Shown here piece after piece: positions 1-8,035 of a stretch of DNA of 64,000 nt. The stretch is from positions 1-64,000 of the forward strand of contig CAZTIB010000213.1 in assembly GCA_964613615.1 (NCBI GenBank). Direction: 5' to 3'. Within the stretch, counting starts at the first letter, position 1. Every line of letters starts with the position of its first letter. The DNA comes from J054 sp964613615 (GTDB taxonomy: Bacteria; Pseudomonadota; Gammaproteobacteria; Steroidobacterales; GCA-2729495). The notes beneath the pieces are model-generated. The model was not told where the DNA came from. It saw only the letters and a list, made by a program, of their open reading frames with translations, and searched no databases. The translations under genes and the position numbers were made by a program.

Positions 1-1100
1 GTCATGACGTCACCGTGTTCGAAGCTGGCTCTCGGCTCGGGGGCCATTCGAACACGGTGACCGTCGAGGACCCCGGCCCCCTCGTCGCGACCCTGCGCAT
101 CGAGCAGTCGCACGTCGATGCCGGGCAGCGGCTTGCCGACATCACCGGGTTCATTACTGTCGACGTCTGCCGCTGCATAAATTTTGCAGGTGACCTGCCC
201 ACCGGTCTCCGTCACTGCATAGGTATTGATGAGTTGCGGCCCGTCGTCCGACGTGCCAGCAAACCACCTGTGCAGATCTGCCGCCGGCACCGCCTCGCCG
301 CTCAGCGCAACCAGGCGGAGATCGGGCAGCTGCCCGAGACCAAAACTCTCGTGCAATACGGTCTGCCGGAACGCCGACGGCGTCTGGCTCAGGATTGTCA
401 CCCGTTGCTCGGCAAGCAGTGCATGCAGCTGCAGCGGGTCGGCGCGCATGGCCCCGGGCACGGGCACGAGACAAGCGCCGCTGGTTAATGCGCCCCACGT
501 TTCCCAGATCGAGTAGCCAAACGCATAGCTGTGACACAGCGACCAAACGTCGTCGGCGCACCAGCCGAAACGCTCGCGGAACGGCGCAAACAGCCCGGCA
601 AGATTGCCCTGGCTCACCGTCACCCCTTTCGGCGCACCGCTGGTGCCGGACGTGTACATCACATAGGCCAGCCGGGCCGGATCGTCGCGCACCGCCGCCA
701 CCCGAACCCGGCCGGCTGCCAGTAATTCATCCGGTGCAAACAGTCGCAGTTTCGTTGCCGCGAACGGGCCCTGCCAGTGCGGTGGCGCGATGACACCCGC
801 CGGCTGCACCGCGTCCGCGATGGTCGTGAGCCGCGCGACGGGCATGGCCGGGTCGAGGGGCACGTAGGCGGCACCGGCCTGCCAGGTGCCGATTACCGCG
901 GCGAGGAGCTCCGGCGTCCAGTCGAGGCACAGCCCGACGACATCACCGGGACCAATGTCCTGCGCCTGCAGGCCGGCCGCCACCCGGTTGGCGCGGTCGG
1001 CCAGTTCGCCATAGCTGACAGCACCGCCGGGCCCGGCCACGGCCGGCCGCTGCGGATGCGCCCGCGCGTGCGCAGCGAACTGGCGAAACAGCGGCTCCAT
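1..1100 (-). CDS. AMP-binding (NRPS-type adenylation) enzyme, 3' end outside window
   Basis: Predicted to activate a carboxylic or amino acid as its adenylate. Visible core motifs: PLDP near residue 81, the phosphate-binding loop YTSGTSGAPKG at 149-159, FGYSIWETWG at 194-203, a SGEAVP stretch at 268-272 and NTYAVTETG at 292-300, which corresponds to the NxYGPTE motif. The best start is the ATG at 1100, two bases after the methyltransferase stop, so it is the last visible gene of the queD operon. After about residue 340 the sequence stops resembling the usual GELxxGG segment, so the C-terminal part seen here is either divergent or frameshifted. Substrate unknown. The gene runs off the window edge. 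Confidence 0.75.
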   Translation of the reverse strand, partial: MEPLFRQFAAHARAHPQRPAVAGPGGAVSYGELADRANRVAAGLQAQDIGPGDVVGLCLDWTPELLAAVIGTWQAGAAYVPLDPAMPVARLTTIADAVQPAGVIAPPHWQGPFAATKLRLFAPDELLAAGRVRVAAVRDDPARLAYVMYTSGTSGAPKGVTVSQGNLAGLFAPFRERFGWCADDVWSLCHSYAFGYSIWETWGALTSGACLVPVPGAMRADPLQLHALLAEQRVTILSQTPSAFRQTVLHESFGLGQLPDLRLVALSGEAVPAADLHRWFAGTSDDGPQLINTYAVTETGGQVTCKIYAAADVDSNEPGDVGKPLPGIDVRLLDAQGRDEGAGVLDGHRVRMAPEPRASFEHGDVM

Positions 1101-1102
1101 GT

Positions 1103-1843
1103 TCAGCCGCGCCGGCAACTGAGGCCGATCACAGGCGGTTGGGCAAGGTAGGCGCGAAAGTAGTCGGCGCCCATGGTCTCGATGCCCGCCGGATCGACCA
1201 CCAGTTCATGCCATTGCAAACGGGTGAAGCCGGCGCGATGCAGCGTCGTCTCGTAAGTCGCACGGCTGTAGTAATACGCCTCGAAGCCGAAACTCTCGCG
1301 GCCGGCGAGCATGCGGTAACGAATCACGGCCCCGTCCTCTGCAGCGCCGTGCAGCGACTTCGCGAACCCGTAACTCAGGTAAGCGCCCCCCTGCTCGTCA
1401 GGCTGCGCGGGGTTCTCGTTCAGCGTAACGAATTGGCCACCGGCGTCGAGGCACCGGGCGACGCCGCTGCACATCGCTGCCAGCGCGCTCCGATCCGGTG
1501 CGTAGTGCAACAGGTAGGCAGCCACCACCCGGTCAAACGTACCGAGCTCCGGCAGCCCGGCGGCATCGGCACACACGTAGCGTATGCCCGCGGGTGATTC
1601 CTGTTCACGCTGCGTGGCGAGGGCAACCATTGCGGGCGATATGTCGACACCGACGACTTCAGCCGCACCGGCCGCCTTCAGGGCCCGCGTGTAGAAACCG
1701 TCGCCGCAGGCAAGGTCCAGCACCCGCAGACCGCGCACCTCGCCCACCATGCCCAGAAAACTCGGCTGCTCTACCCACCTGCGCAGCGGCGAGTCCTTCG
1801 TGCGGGCATACTGCTCGGCGATGTTGTCGTACTGCGCGTTCAT
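1103..1843 (-). CDS. class I SAM-dependent methyltransferase
   Basis: A 246-residue soluble methyltransferase of the small-molecule type. Motif I is VLDLACGDGF at residues 41-50 and the acidic end of strand 2 is VVGVDISP near 63-70. The ATG at 1843 overlaps the stop of the upstream deaminase by four bases (ATGA), and the adenylation gene follows after two bases, so the three are translationally coupled. The acceptor cannot be told. Context suggests a small metabolite built by this operon rather than RNA or protein. A longer reading frame extends upstream but lies inside the deaminase gene. Confidence 0.85.
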   Translation of the reverse strand: MNAQYDNIAEQYARTKDSPLRRWVEQPSFLGMVGEVRGLRVLDLACGDGFYTRALKAAGAAEVVGVDISPAMVALATQREQESPAGIRYVCADAAGLPELGTFDRVVAAYLLHYAPDRSALAAMCSGVARCLDAGGQFVTLNENPAQPDEQGGAYLSYGFAKSLHGAAEDGAVIRYRMLAGRESFGFEAYYYSRATYETTLHRAGFTRLQWHELVVDPAGIETMGADYFRAYLAQPPVIGLSCRRG

Positions 1844-2289
1844 ACCGTCGCGGCCCGCCTTGCGGCCCAGGTGCGCAGGAGCTCCAGGCTGTCTTCGCGC
1901 CGGCAGCCCCCGCTGAGCAAGGCCTCCGATGCCAGCGGCATGAGCAATTCGGCGCCGGTAATCTCGTGGAAGTCGGCCAGGCTGGCCGCGTAGACAATTT
2001 CCCGAATGCCGGCGTAGTGGCACGCCGCAAGACACATCGGGCACGGCTCAACGGTCACGTAGAGGCGAGACGCGCCGGGTTCCCAGGAGCGCCATTGGCT
2101 CGCTGCCTCGCGAATCGCCTGGATTTCTGCGTGGGCCGTTGGATCCCGATCGGACACGACGCGGTTGTGCACAGTAAGGCTGCCTTCGGTACCGACCAGG
2201 CAGGCACCGATCGGCGCCTCCCCGGCCATCAGCGCGCGGCGCGCCGCGTCCAGCGCGGCGGCCATGTGCGCTTCGTCAGGCGTCGTCAT
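1840..2289 (-). CDS. CMP/dCMP-type zinc nucleoside or nucleobase deaminase
   Basis: A 149-residue member of the cytidine deaminase-like fold. Zinc ligands and the catalytic base are visible as HAE at 53-55 and PCPMC at 82-86 (Cys83, Cys86). The layout resembles guanine deaminase and TadA-like proteins, but the C-terminal half differs from both and no substrate can be assigned. The ATG at 2289 overlaps the end of queD by 14 bases. An upstream in-frame ATG at 2328 lies deeper inside queD and is less likely. Being next to queD suggests a purine- or pterin-derived substrate (inference). Confidence 0.8.
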   Translation of the reverse strand: MTTPDEAHMAAALDAARRALMAGEAPIGACLVGTEGSLTVHNRVVSDRDPTAHAEIQAIREAASQWRSWEPGASRLYVTVEPCPMCLAACHYAGIREIVYAASLADFHEITGAELLMPLASEALLSGGCRREDSLELLRTWAARRAATV

Positions 2290-2644
2290 CCTCGCCCCGG
2301 TAGATGCAACCGGAGGTGCAGGTTTCATTAATCACCACGCGCGACAGCTGCGGCAGCCGGGGTTTCAGCGCCAGCCAAATCCACCGCGCCAGAACTTCGC
2401 TGGTGGGATTCTCCAGCCCCGGAATATCGTTCATATAATTGTGGTCCAGCTGCTCGTAGATGGGCGCGAAGGCCTCTTTTATATCTGCATAGTCCATGAC
2501 CCAGCCGAGTTTCGCCTCGACCTGGCCGCTCACGTAGATCGTGCCCTTCCAGGAATGCCCGTGCAGGCGCGCGCACTTGTGCCCTTCGGGCACGTTCGGG
2601 AGGCGGTGGGCGGCCTCGAAGACGAACTCCTTGTAGATCTCCAT
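2276..2644 (-). CDS. queD: 6-carboxy-tetrahydropterin synthase family protein (QueD/PTPS)
   Basis: A 122-residue protein of the 6-pyruvoyl-tetrahydropterin synthase family, which in queuosine synthesis makes 6-carboxy-tetrahydropterin from dihydroneopterin triphosphate. The zinc and active-site signature is visible: His13 in EAAHRL, then Cys24 and HGH at 28-30, as expected for the CxxxHxH arrangement. Length is typical for bacterial QueD. It is the first gene of the minus-strand operon and is divergent from the F420 operon. No queC, queE or GTP cyclohydrolase gene is present, so a housekeeping role in queuosine synthesis and a role in a specialised metabolite both remain possible. Confidence 0.85.
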   Translation of the reverse strand: MEIYKEFVFEAAHRLPNVPEGHKCARLHGHSWKGTIYVSGQVEAKLGWVMDYADIKEAFAPIYEQLDHNYMNDIPGLENPTSEVLARWIWLALKPRLPQLSRVVINETCTSGCIYRGEDDDA

Positions 2645-3028
2645 GATTCGGCCTCGATCCGGCGGACGGCAATTGTGCATTACTCGCCGCGCGCACGGCC
2701 AGCGGCCGTGGACCCTGCGCCGGGCGGCCGTTAGCATGGCGCGTCCAGCGCCGCCACGATTACCCGATGCAGCTCGAGCCGGTCACCGCGTCTGCCCACC
2801 GTCGAAACCGTCGCGCGTGCCCGGGAAGCAGGCCTGGCGGGGGTTTCAGGGCCGCCGCCATGGGCCGGCCAGCCCTTGCGCCGGGCCGGAGCTCTGCCCC
2901 TTTGGCCAACCCCGGCGCCGCCGAGGCTATGAGCCGGGCCCCGCTTCTGGGCAATGATCCAGCTTCGGGACGCCATAAGACGGTGCGTATCACCGCCAAC
3001 CTCCCGCCATAGCGGCTATTTCGACGGC
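2645..3028. other. divergent intergenic region between queD and cofE
   Basis: About 380 bases without a supportable gene; the short reading frames here look like GC-driven shadows. It must hold the promoters for the queD operon (minus) and the F420 operon (plus). I see no convincing -35/-10 pair; the region is very GC-rich. Confidence 0.6.
2694..2710. repeat. perfect 7-bp inverted repeat upstream of queD
   Basis: CACGGCC and GGCCGTG are separated by AGC, about 50 bases upstream of the queD start codon. It could be a regulator site or a small hairpin in the queD leader. Chance occurrence in GC-rich DNA is also possible. Confidence 0.35.
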
Positions 3029-3793
3029 ATGAGCTCACCAGACCTGGCTTTTTTCCGCCTCGGCGGCCTGCCGCTGTTTGCGGCCGGAGATGATCTCGCC
3101 GGCATCATTCTCGCGGCCCTGGTGGACGCGGGCCTGACGCTGCAACCAGGAGACGTGCTGGCGGTGGCCCAGAAAATCATCTCCAAGGCCGAAGGGCAGA
3201 CCGTGGACCTTGGCACTGTCGAAGCTTCCCACGAGGCCCGGCAGCTGGCGGCAGAAACTGACAAGGACCCACGCATGGTGGAACTGATCCTGCGTGAATC
3301 CACCCGCGTGGTCCGCAGCCGGCCCGGGGTCATCATCGTGCAGCACCGCCTCGGTGTGATCCTGGCCAATGCCGGCATAGACCGGTCGAACGTTGCGGGC
3401 AGCGAAGACCAGGTGCTGCTGCTGCCGCAAGACCCGGATGCTTCGGCCAGGTCTCTCCGCGACGCCATCTCCGAACGCAGCGGCATCGCACCGGGCGTGC
3501 TGGTCGTCGACAGTATCGGTCGTCCCTGGCGTCTCGGCACCACCGGATTCGCCATCGGCGCGGCCGGTGTCGCGGTCATCGAAGATTTGCGCGGCACCCG
3601 CGACCTGTACGCGCGGCCCATGCAGGTGGCCGAGGTGGCCCCGGCGGATTCCGTGGCAGCAGCGGCGGTGCTGCTGATGGGCGAAGGCGCCGAAGGCACG
3701 CCGGTGGTACTGATCCGCGGCCTGCCGGCACCGGCGGAAGAGCAACCGGCGGCCGCGGTCCTGCGGCCGCCGCACGAGGACCTGTTTCAGTGA
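3029..3793 (+). CDS. cofE: coenzyme F420-0:L-glutamate ligase (CofE)
   Basis: Adds gamma-linked glutamates to F420-0 using GTP. It is 254 residues, the size of a stand-alone CofE, and it lacks the C-terminal nitroreductase-like domain that FbiB carries in actinobacteria. Recognisable CofE segments are GDVLAVAQKIISKAEG at 41-56, the GVILANAGID stretch near 110-120 and GRPWRLGTTGFAIG near 170. The ATG at 3029 places the family start (a short lead-in, then the GLPLF segment) correctly. An ATG 75 bases upstream would add an unconserved basic tail. First gene of the F420 operon; its stop overlaps the GTG start of cofD. Confidence 0.93.
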   Translation: MSSPDLAFFRLGGLPLFAAGDDLAGIILAALVDAGLTLQPGDVLAVAQKIISKAEGQTVDLGTVEASHEARQLAAETDKDPRMVELILRESTRVVRSRPGVIIVQHRLGVILANAGIDRSNVAGSEDQVLLLPQDPDASARSLRDAISERSGIAPGVLVVDSIGRPWRLGTTGFAIGAAGVAVIEDLRGTRDLYARPMQVAEVAPADSVAAAAVLLMGEGAEGTPVVLIRGLPAPAEEQPAAAVLRPPHEDLFQ

Positions 3794-4749
3794 GCGCGCG
3801 CTGCGTCGCGCTGTCCGGCGGGGTGGGCGGCGCAAAACTGGCGCGGGGACTGCAGCAGGTCGTGCCCGGCGATGACCTCGCCATCGTGGTCAACACCGGC
3901 GACGATTTTCGCCACCTGGGCCTCGCTATCTGCCCGGATCTCGACACCTTGTTGTATACCCTGGCTGACGTCGTGAATCTCGAGACAGGCTGGGGCCGGC
4001 GCGACGAGGGCTGGCACTGCATGGAGGCCTTGGCGGAACTGGGCGGCGATACCTGGTTCCGGCTCGGCGACCGCGACCTCGCCACACACCTGCGCCGCAC
4101 GGCGCGCCTGGCCGAGGGCGCAACCCTGACGGCGGTCACGGCCGAGCTTTGCGCAGCCTTCGGGGTCAAGGCCCGCGTGCTGCCGGCAAGCGACGACCGC
4201 ATTGCCACCCGGGTGCACACCGACGCGGGTGTGTTGCCGTTTCAGGAATATTTCGTGCGGCAACGTGCCGAGCCGAGGCTGCGGGCGGTGGAATTCGACG
4301 GGGCCAGCGCGGCCAGGCCTAGCCGGGAGGTGCTTGCGGCCCTGCAAGAGGACAGCCTCGGGGCCATCCTGGTCGCGCCGTCGAACCCGTATCTCAGCAT
4401 CGATCCGCTGCTGGCGATACCCGGTCTCACCACGGCACTGCGGGCTGCGACAGCGCCGGTGGTGGCCATCTCCCCCATCGTCGGCGGCCGCGCGCTGAAG
4501 GGCCCCACCGCCAAGATCATGACCGAACTCGGCCTCACCGCGTCCGCCCTCACCGTCGCCCGCCACTACCAGCCGTGGATCGATGGATTCATACTGGATA
4601 CTGTGGACAAAGACATGCGCGCAGACGTGGAGGCGCTCGGTATCGCCGTGCATTGCTGCAACACAATCATGAAGACCCTGGAAGACCGCATTGAGCTGGC
4701 GCAGATGGCGCTGGCATTCGCACGCGACTGCCGGAAGCGGCCGCAATGA
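3790..4749 (+). CDS. cofD: 2-phospho-L-lactate transferase (CofD/FbiA)
   Basis: Transfers the phospho-organic acid moiety from the GDP-activated intermediate onto Fo, giving F420-0 or dehydro-F420-0. The 319-residue protein has the family hallmarks: the nucleotide-binding loop SGGVGGAKLARG at 9-20, NTGDDFRHLGL at 35-45, which contacts Fo, and APSNPYLSIDP near 196-206. It starts with GTG inside the cofE stop (GTGA), and its stop overlaps the cofC start (ATGA), so translation is coupled throughout. Cytosolic. Very confident assignment. Confidence 0.95.
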   Translation: MSARCVALSGGVGGAKLARGLQQVVPGDDLAIVVNTGDDFRHLGLAICPDLDTLLYTLADVVNLETGWGRRDEGWHCMEALAELGGDTWFRLGDRDLATHLRRTARLAEGATLTAVTAELCAAFGVKARVLPASDDRIATRVHTDAGVLPFQEYFVRQRAEPRLRAVEFDGASAARPSREVLAALQEDSLGAILVAPSNPYLSIDPLLAIPGLTTALRAATAPVVAISPIVGGRALKGPTAKIMTELGLTASALTVARHYQPWIDGFILDTVDKDMRADVEALGIAVHCCNTIMKTLEDRIELAQMALAFARDCRKRPQ

Positions 4750-5435
4750 TCGCACAGCCGCGGAGCGACACGGCAGCGCTGGTGCCGGTCAAGGCCTTCG
4801 CCACGGCCAAGGCAAGGCTGGCGCCGGTGTTGGCGGCGACGGAGCGCGCGGGCCTCGCGGAAGCCATGCTCCGCGATGTGATCGCCGCGGCACAGGGCTG
4901 CGGGTCAACCAGGGGCGTCCACCTGCTGGGCGGCGTCGATGCGCGCACGCTGGCCGCTGCCGTCGGCGTCAACTGGCTCGACGATGGCGGCGCAGCCGAC
5001 CTGAACCTGGCCCTGGACAAGGCGGCTAACGCGTTGGCCCAGCAGCAGGTCAGCACCCTGCTCGTGCTGCCGGGTGACCTGCCCACGCTGCAAAGTGAGG
5101 ACATTGCTGCGCTGTTAGCCTGTCACCACTCTGGTGTGACGATCAGCCCGGCACGCAGCGACGGCGGGACCAACGCGCTGGTCATCAGCCCACCGGACGC
5201 GATGGGCTTTCGCTTTGGTGCAGACAGCGCCCGCCGGCACCTCGAGGGCGCCCTGGCGGCCGGGCTGCCGGCACAGAAAATGCCGCTGGCTGCCTTTGCC
5301 CGCGATATCGACAGTCCGACCGACCTGCGTTGGCTTTGCAGGCAGGTGAGCGGCGAACATACGACCCGTTGGCTCGCGGCCAACGATATTGAACAACGCC
5401 TCGGCGACGCCGGACCAACGGCACTGCAAGCATGA
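4746..5435 (+). CDS. cofC: 2-phospholactate/PEP/3PG guanylyltransferase (CofC/FbiD)
   Basis: Activates a C3 phospho-acid with GTP for CofD. The 229-residue protein shows the nucleotidyltransferase entry motif VPVKAFATAKARL at 13-25 and the metal-binding PGDLPT at 109-114. A second acidic segment, DIDSPTDL, lies near the C-terminus. Bacterial homologues differ in using phosphoenolpyruvate, 2-phospholactate or 3-phosphoglycerate, and I cannot tell which from the sequence alone. Overlaps cofD and fbiC by four bases each. Confidence 0.92.
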   Translation: MIAQPRSDTAALVPVKAFATAKARLAPVLAATERAGLAEAMLRDVIAAAQGCGSTRGVHLLGGVDARTLAAAVGVNWLDDGGAADLNLALDKAANALAQQQVSTLLVLPGDLPTLQSEDIAALLACHHSGVTISPARSDGGTNALVISPPDAMGFRFGADSARRHLEGALAAGLPAQKMPLAAFARDIDSPTDLRWLCRQVSGEHTTRWLAANDIEQRLGDAGPTALQA

Positions 5436-7810
5436 ACCCGAACTGGAAACCACCACCCCAAGACAGCCTGCTCCGTGGCGAATCCGTGGCCGCGCTGATG
5501 GGCGAGGCGGCCAGGCTCCGCGACCAGGGCAAAGCTAATCTCGTCACGTACTCGCGCAAGGTGTTTATTCCGCTGACGGAACTCTGCCGCGACGTCTGCC
5601 ACTACTGCACCTATGCAAAAACGCCGCGGCGCCTCCAGCAGGCCTACCTGACGCCGGAGCAGGTCCTGGACATCGCGCGGGCCGGCCGCGAAGCGGGTTG
5701 CCGCGAAGCCCTGTTTACCCTGGGAGACAAGCCGGAACTGCGCTACCGCGCCGCGCGCGACGCGCTGGCGGCACTGGGCTACGCAAGCACCCTCGACTAC
5801 GTAGGTGCAATGGCGCGCCTGGTGCTGGACGAGACGGGGCTGCTGCCCCATCTGAATCCCGGGGTGATGACGGCCGACGACTACCGGCAACTGCGCCCGG
5901 TGGCCCCCTCAATGGGCATCATGCTGGAGTCAGCGTCGGCGCGGCTCGCCGCCCGAGGCGGGCCGCATTTCGGCTCGCCGGACAAGACACCTGCGACCCG
6001 CCTCGCTGCCATCGCGGCGGCCGGCGAAGCCGGAGTCGCTCTCACTTCGGGTCTGCTGATAGGCATCGGCGAAACGCGCGAAGAACGGCTGCAAAGCCTG
6101 TACGCACTGCGCGAACTGCAAGCACGCCACGGCCACCTGCAGGAAATCATTCTGCAGAACTTTGTCCCGAAACCCGGCACGAAGATGGCGGACGTTCCGG
6201 AACCGCCGCTGGAGGAATTGCTGTGGACCATCGCGGTCACGCGGCTGATCTTTGGTCCGGACATGAATATCCAGGCGCCACCGAACCTGAACGCCGGGCG
6301 CCTGGACCAGCTGGTGGCGGCAGGCATCAACGACTGGGGCGGCGTGTCGCCGGTCACGCCCGATCACGTCAACCCGGAGTCGCCGTGGCCACAGCTCGAC
6401 GCGCTGGCTACCCAAACGCGCGCGGCGGGCAAGCTGCTGACCGAGCGCCTGACCCTGTACCCCGAATACATAGCGGACGCTGGACGCTGGGTTGACCAGG
6501 AGCTAATGCCCGCGTTGCTTCGGCATTGCGACGCCGGCGGCTACGCCCGCGAGAATGACTGGGCGGCCGGCATCAGCCCTGAGCCGCCCGCTGCCCCAGC
6601 CACAACCGGAAGCAAACTATGCACCCCCGGCCTGCAAGCGTTGGTGGCCAGAGCAGCCGGCGGCGACCGGCTGGATGAGGGCGAGGTCACTCGTCTGTTC
6701 AACGCGCGGGGCGATGACGCGCTGCACGTGATGGAACAGGCAGATGCATTGCGCGAACGGGTCAATGGCGACACGGTGACTTTCGTCGTCACGCGCAATA
6801 TCAATTACACGAACCTGTGCCTGTACAAATGTCGGTTTTGTGCATTCTCCAAGGGCAAGACCAGCGAAGATCTGCGCGGCGCGCCCTATGTGCTGGATCT
6901 CGCCGAAATCGAAAGACGCACGGCGGAGGCCTGGGACCGGGGCGCGACGGAAGTATGCCTGCAGGGCGGTATACACCCGAACTTTACGGGGCAGACCTAC
7001 CTGGACATCTGCAGCGCGGTGAAACGCGCAGCACCGAACATTCATGTCCACGCCTTCTCCGCCCTCGAAGTCAGCCACGGCGCCGAGACGCTGGGTATCC
7101 CGGTGGCAAACTTCCTGGAACGATTGCAGGAGGCCGGGCTCTCGAGCCTGCCGGGCACCGCGGCGGAAATTCTCGACGACGACGTGCGCCGGGAAATCTG
7201 TCCGGACAAGCTGAACACGCGCGAGTGGCTCGACGTGGTGCGCACCGCCCACGAGGTCGGCTTGCGGACCACGAGCACGATCATGTTCGGCCATCGCGAG
7301 CAGCCCGTTCACTGGGCGCGGCACCTGCTTGCGCTGCGCGACCTGCAAGCGCAGACCGGCGGCATTACGGAATTCGTTCCGCTGCCCTTCGTCCATTCCG
7401 AGGCCCCGATGTTCCGGCGCGGCGAGGCCCGCCCCGGCCCTACCTGGCGCGAGACGCTGCTGATGCACGCCGTCGCTCGCCTGGCGCTGCATCCGCTGAT
7501 CGACAACGTGCAGGCGTCGTGGGTGAAGCTTGGCGCCGCCGGTGCGCACCAGGTACTGCGGGCCGGCGTGAACGACCTCGGTGGCACATTGATGAACGAG
7601 TCGATTTCCCGGGCCGCGGGCGCCAGCCACGGCCAGGAACTCTCACCGGAACAGCTGGAAGAATTAATCATCGCCGCCGGACGCACGCCCCGGCAACGCA
7701 CCACGCTTTACGGCACGCCCACCGAAGAGCGCGTACGCGCCGGGCGCGCTGCGGCGCCGTTGACGCCGCTGCAATTCCAGCCCGCAAAGCAGTATCGGGC
7801 TGCGTCCTGA
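5432..7810 (+). CDS. fbiC: bifunctional Fo synthase (FbiC, CofG-CofH fusion)
   Basis: Makes the deazaflavin chromophore Fo from tyrosine and 5-amino-6-ribitylamino-uracil with two radical-SAM centres. The 792-residue protein carries both domains: an N-terminal CofG-like part with Cys52, Cys56 and Cys59 (CRDVCHYC), and a C-terminal CofH-like part with Cys463, Cys467 and Cys470 (CLYKCRFC). A linker of roughly 70 residues rich in Ala, Pro and Gly joins them near 375-440. It is somewhat shorter than mycobacterial FbiC (about 856 residues). Last gene of the coupled F420 operon. The fused form is the bacterial arrangement, unlike the separate archaeal subunits. Confidence 0.96.
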   Translation: MNPNWKPPPQDSLLRGESVAALMGEAARLRDQGKANLVTYSRKVFIPLTELCRDVCHYCTYAKTPRRLQQAYLTPEQVLDIARAGREAGCREALFTLGDKPELRYRAARDALAALGYASTLDYVGAMARLVLDETGLLPHLNPGVMTADDYRQLRPVAPSMGIMLESASARLAARGGPHFGSPDKTPATRLAAIAAAGEAGVALTSGLLIGIGETREERLQSLYALRELQARHGHLQEIILQNFVPKPGTKMADVPEPPLEELLWTIAVTRLIFGPDMNIQAPPNLNAGRLDQLVAAGINDWGGVSPVTPDHVNPESPWPQLDALATQTRAAGKLLTERLTLYPEYIADAGRWVDQELMPALLRHCDAGGYARENDWAAGISPEPPAAPATTGSKLCTPGLQALVARAAGGDRLDEGEVTRLFNARGDDALHVMEQADALRERVNGDTVTFVVTRNINYTNLCLYKCRFCAFSKGKTSEDLRGAPYVLDLAEIERRTAEAWDRGATEVCLQGGIHPNFTGQTYLDICSAVKRAAPNIHVHAFSALEVSHGAETLGIPVANFLERLQEAGLSSLPGTAAEILDDDVRREICPDKLNTREWLDVVRTAHEVGLRTTSTIMFGHREQPVHWARHLLALRDLQAQTGGITEFVPLPFVHSEAPMFRRGEARPGPTWRETLLMHAVARLALHPLIDNVQASWVKLGAAGAHQVLRAGVNDLGGTLMNESISRAAGASHGQELSPEQLEELIIAAGRTPRQRTTLYGTPTEERVRAGRAAAPLTPLQFQPAKQYRAAS

Positions 7811-7831
7811 GTCTTGACCAGAGGTGACCCG

Positions 7832-8035
7832 ATGCATCGTTACTGTCTGACAGCACTAGCCATGATCATGCTGGCCGGTTGTTCCGGCCCGGCTGAGGAT
7901 GACGAAGTTCGCACGGTGGAAGAAACCGTGTTCGACGATCAGATCCAGACCATGGATCGCGCGCGTGGGGCAGAGGACCAGATCATGGACGCCGCCGACG
8001 CCCGGCGGCGCGCGCTGGAAGAACAGGAACGCTAG
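7832..8035 (+). CDS. small predicted lipoprotein
   Basis: A 67-residue protein with a lipoprotein signal peptide; the lipobox LAGC puts the lipidated cysteine at residue 17. The mature part is acidic and then mixed-charge, probably helical (RRRALEEQER at the end). The ATG at 7832 has a Shine-Dalgarno-like AGAGGTG upstream and lies 21 bases after fbiC, so it may be the last gene of the F420 transcript. It ends exactly where the convergent SDR gene ends. Function unknown; I know of no F420-related role for such a protein. Confidence 0.65.
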   Translation: MHRYCLTALAMIMLAGCSGPAEDDEVRTVEETVFDDQIQTMDRARGAEDQIMDAADARRRALEEQER

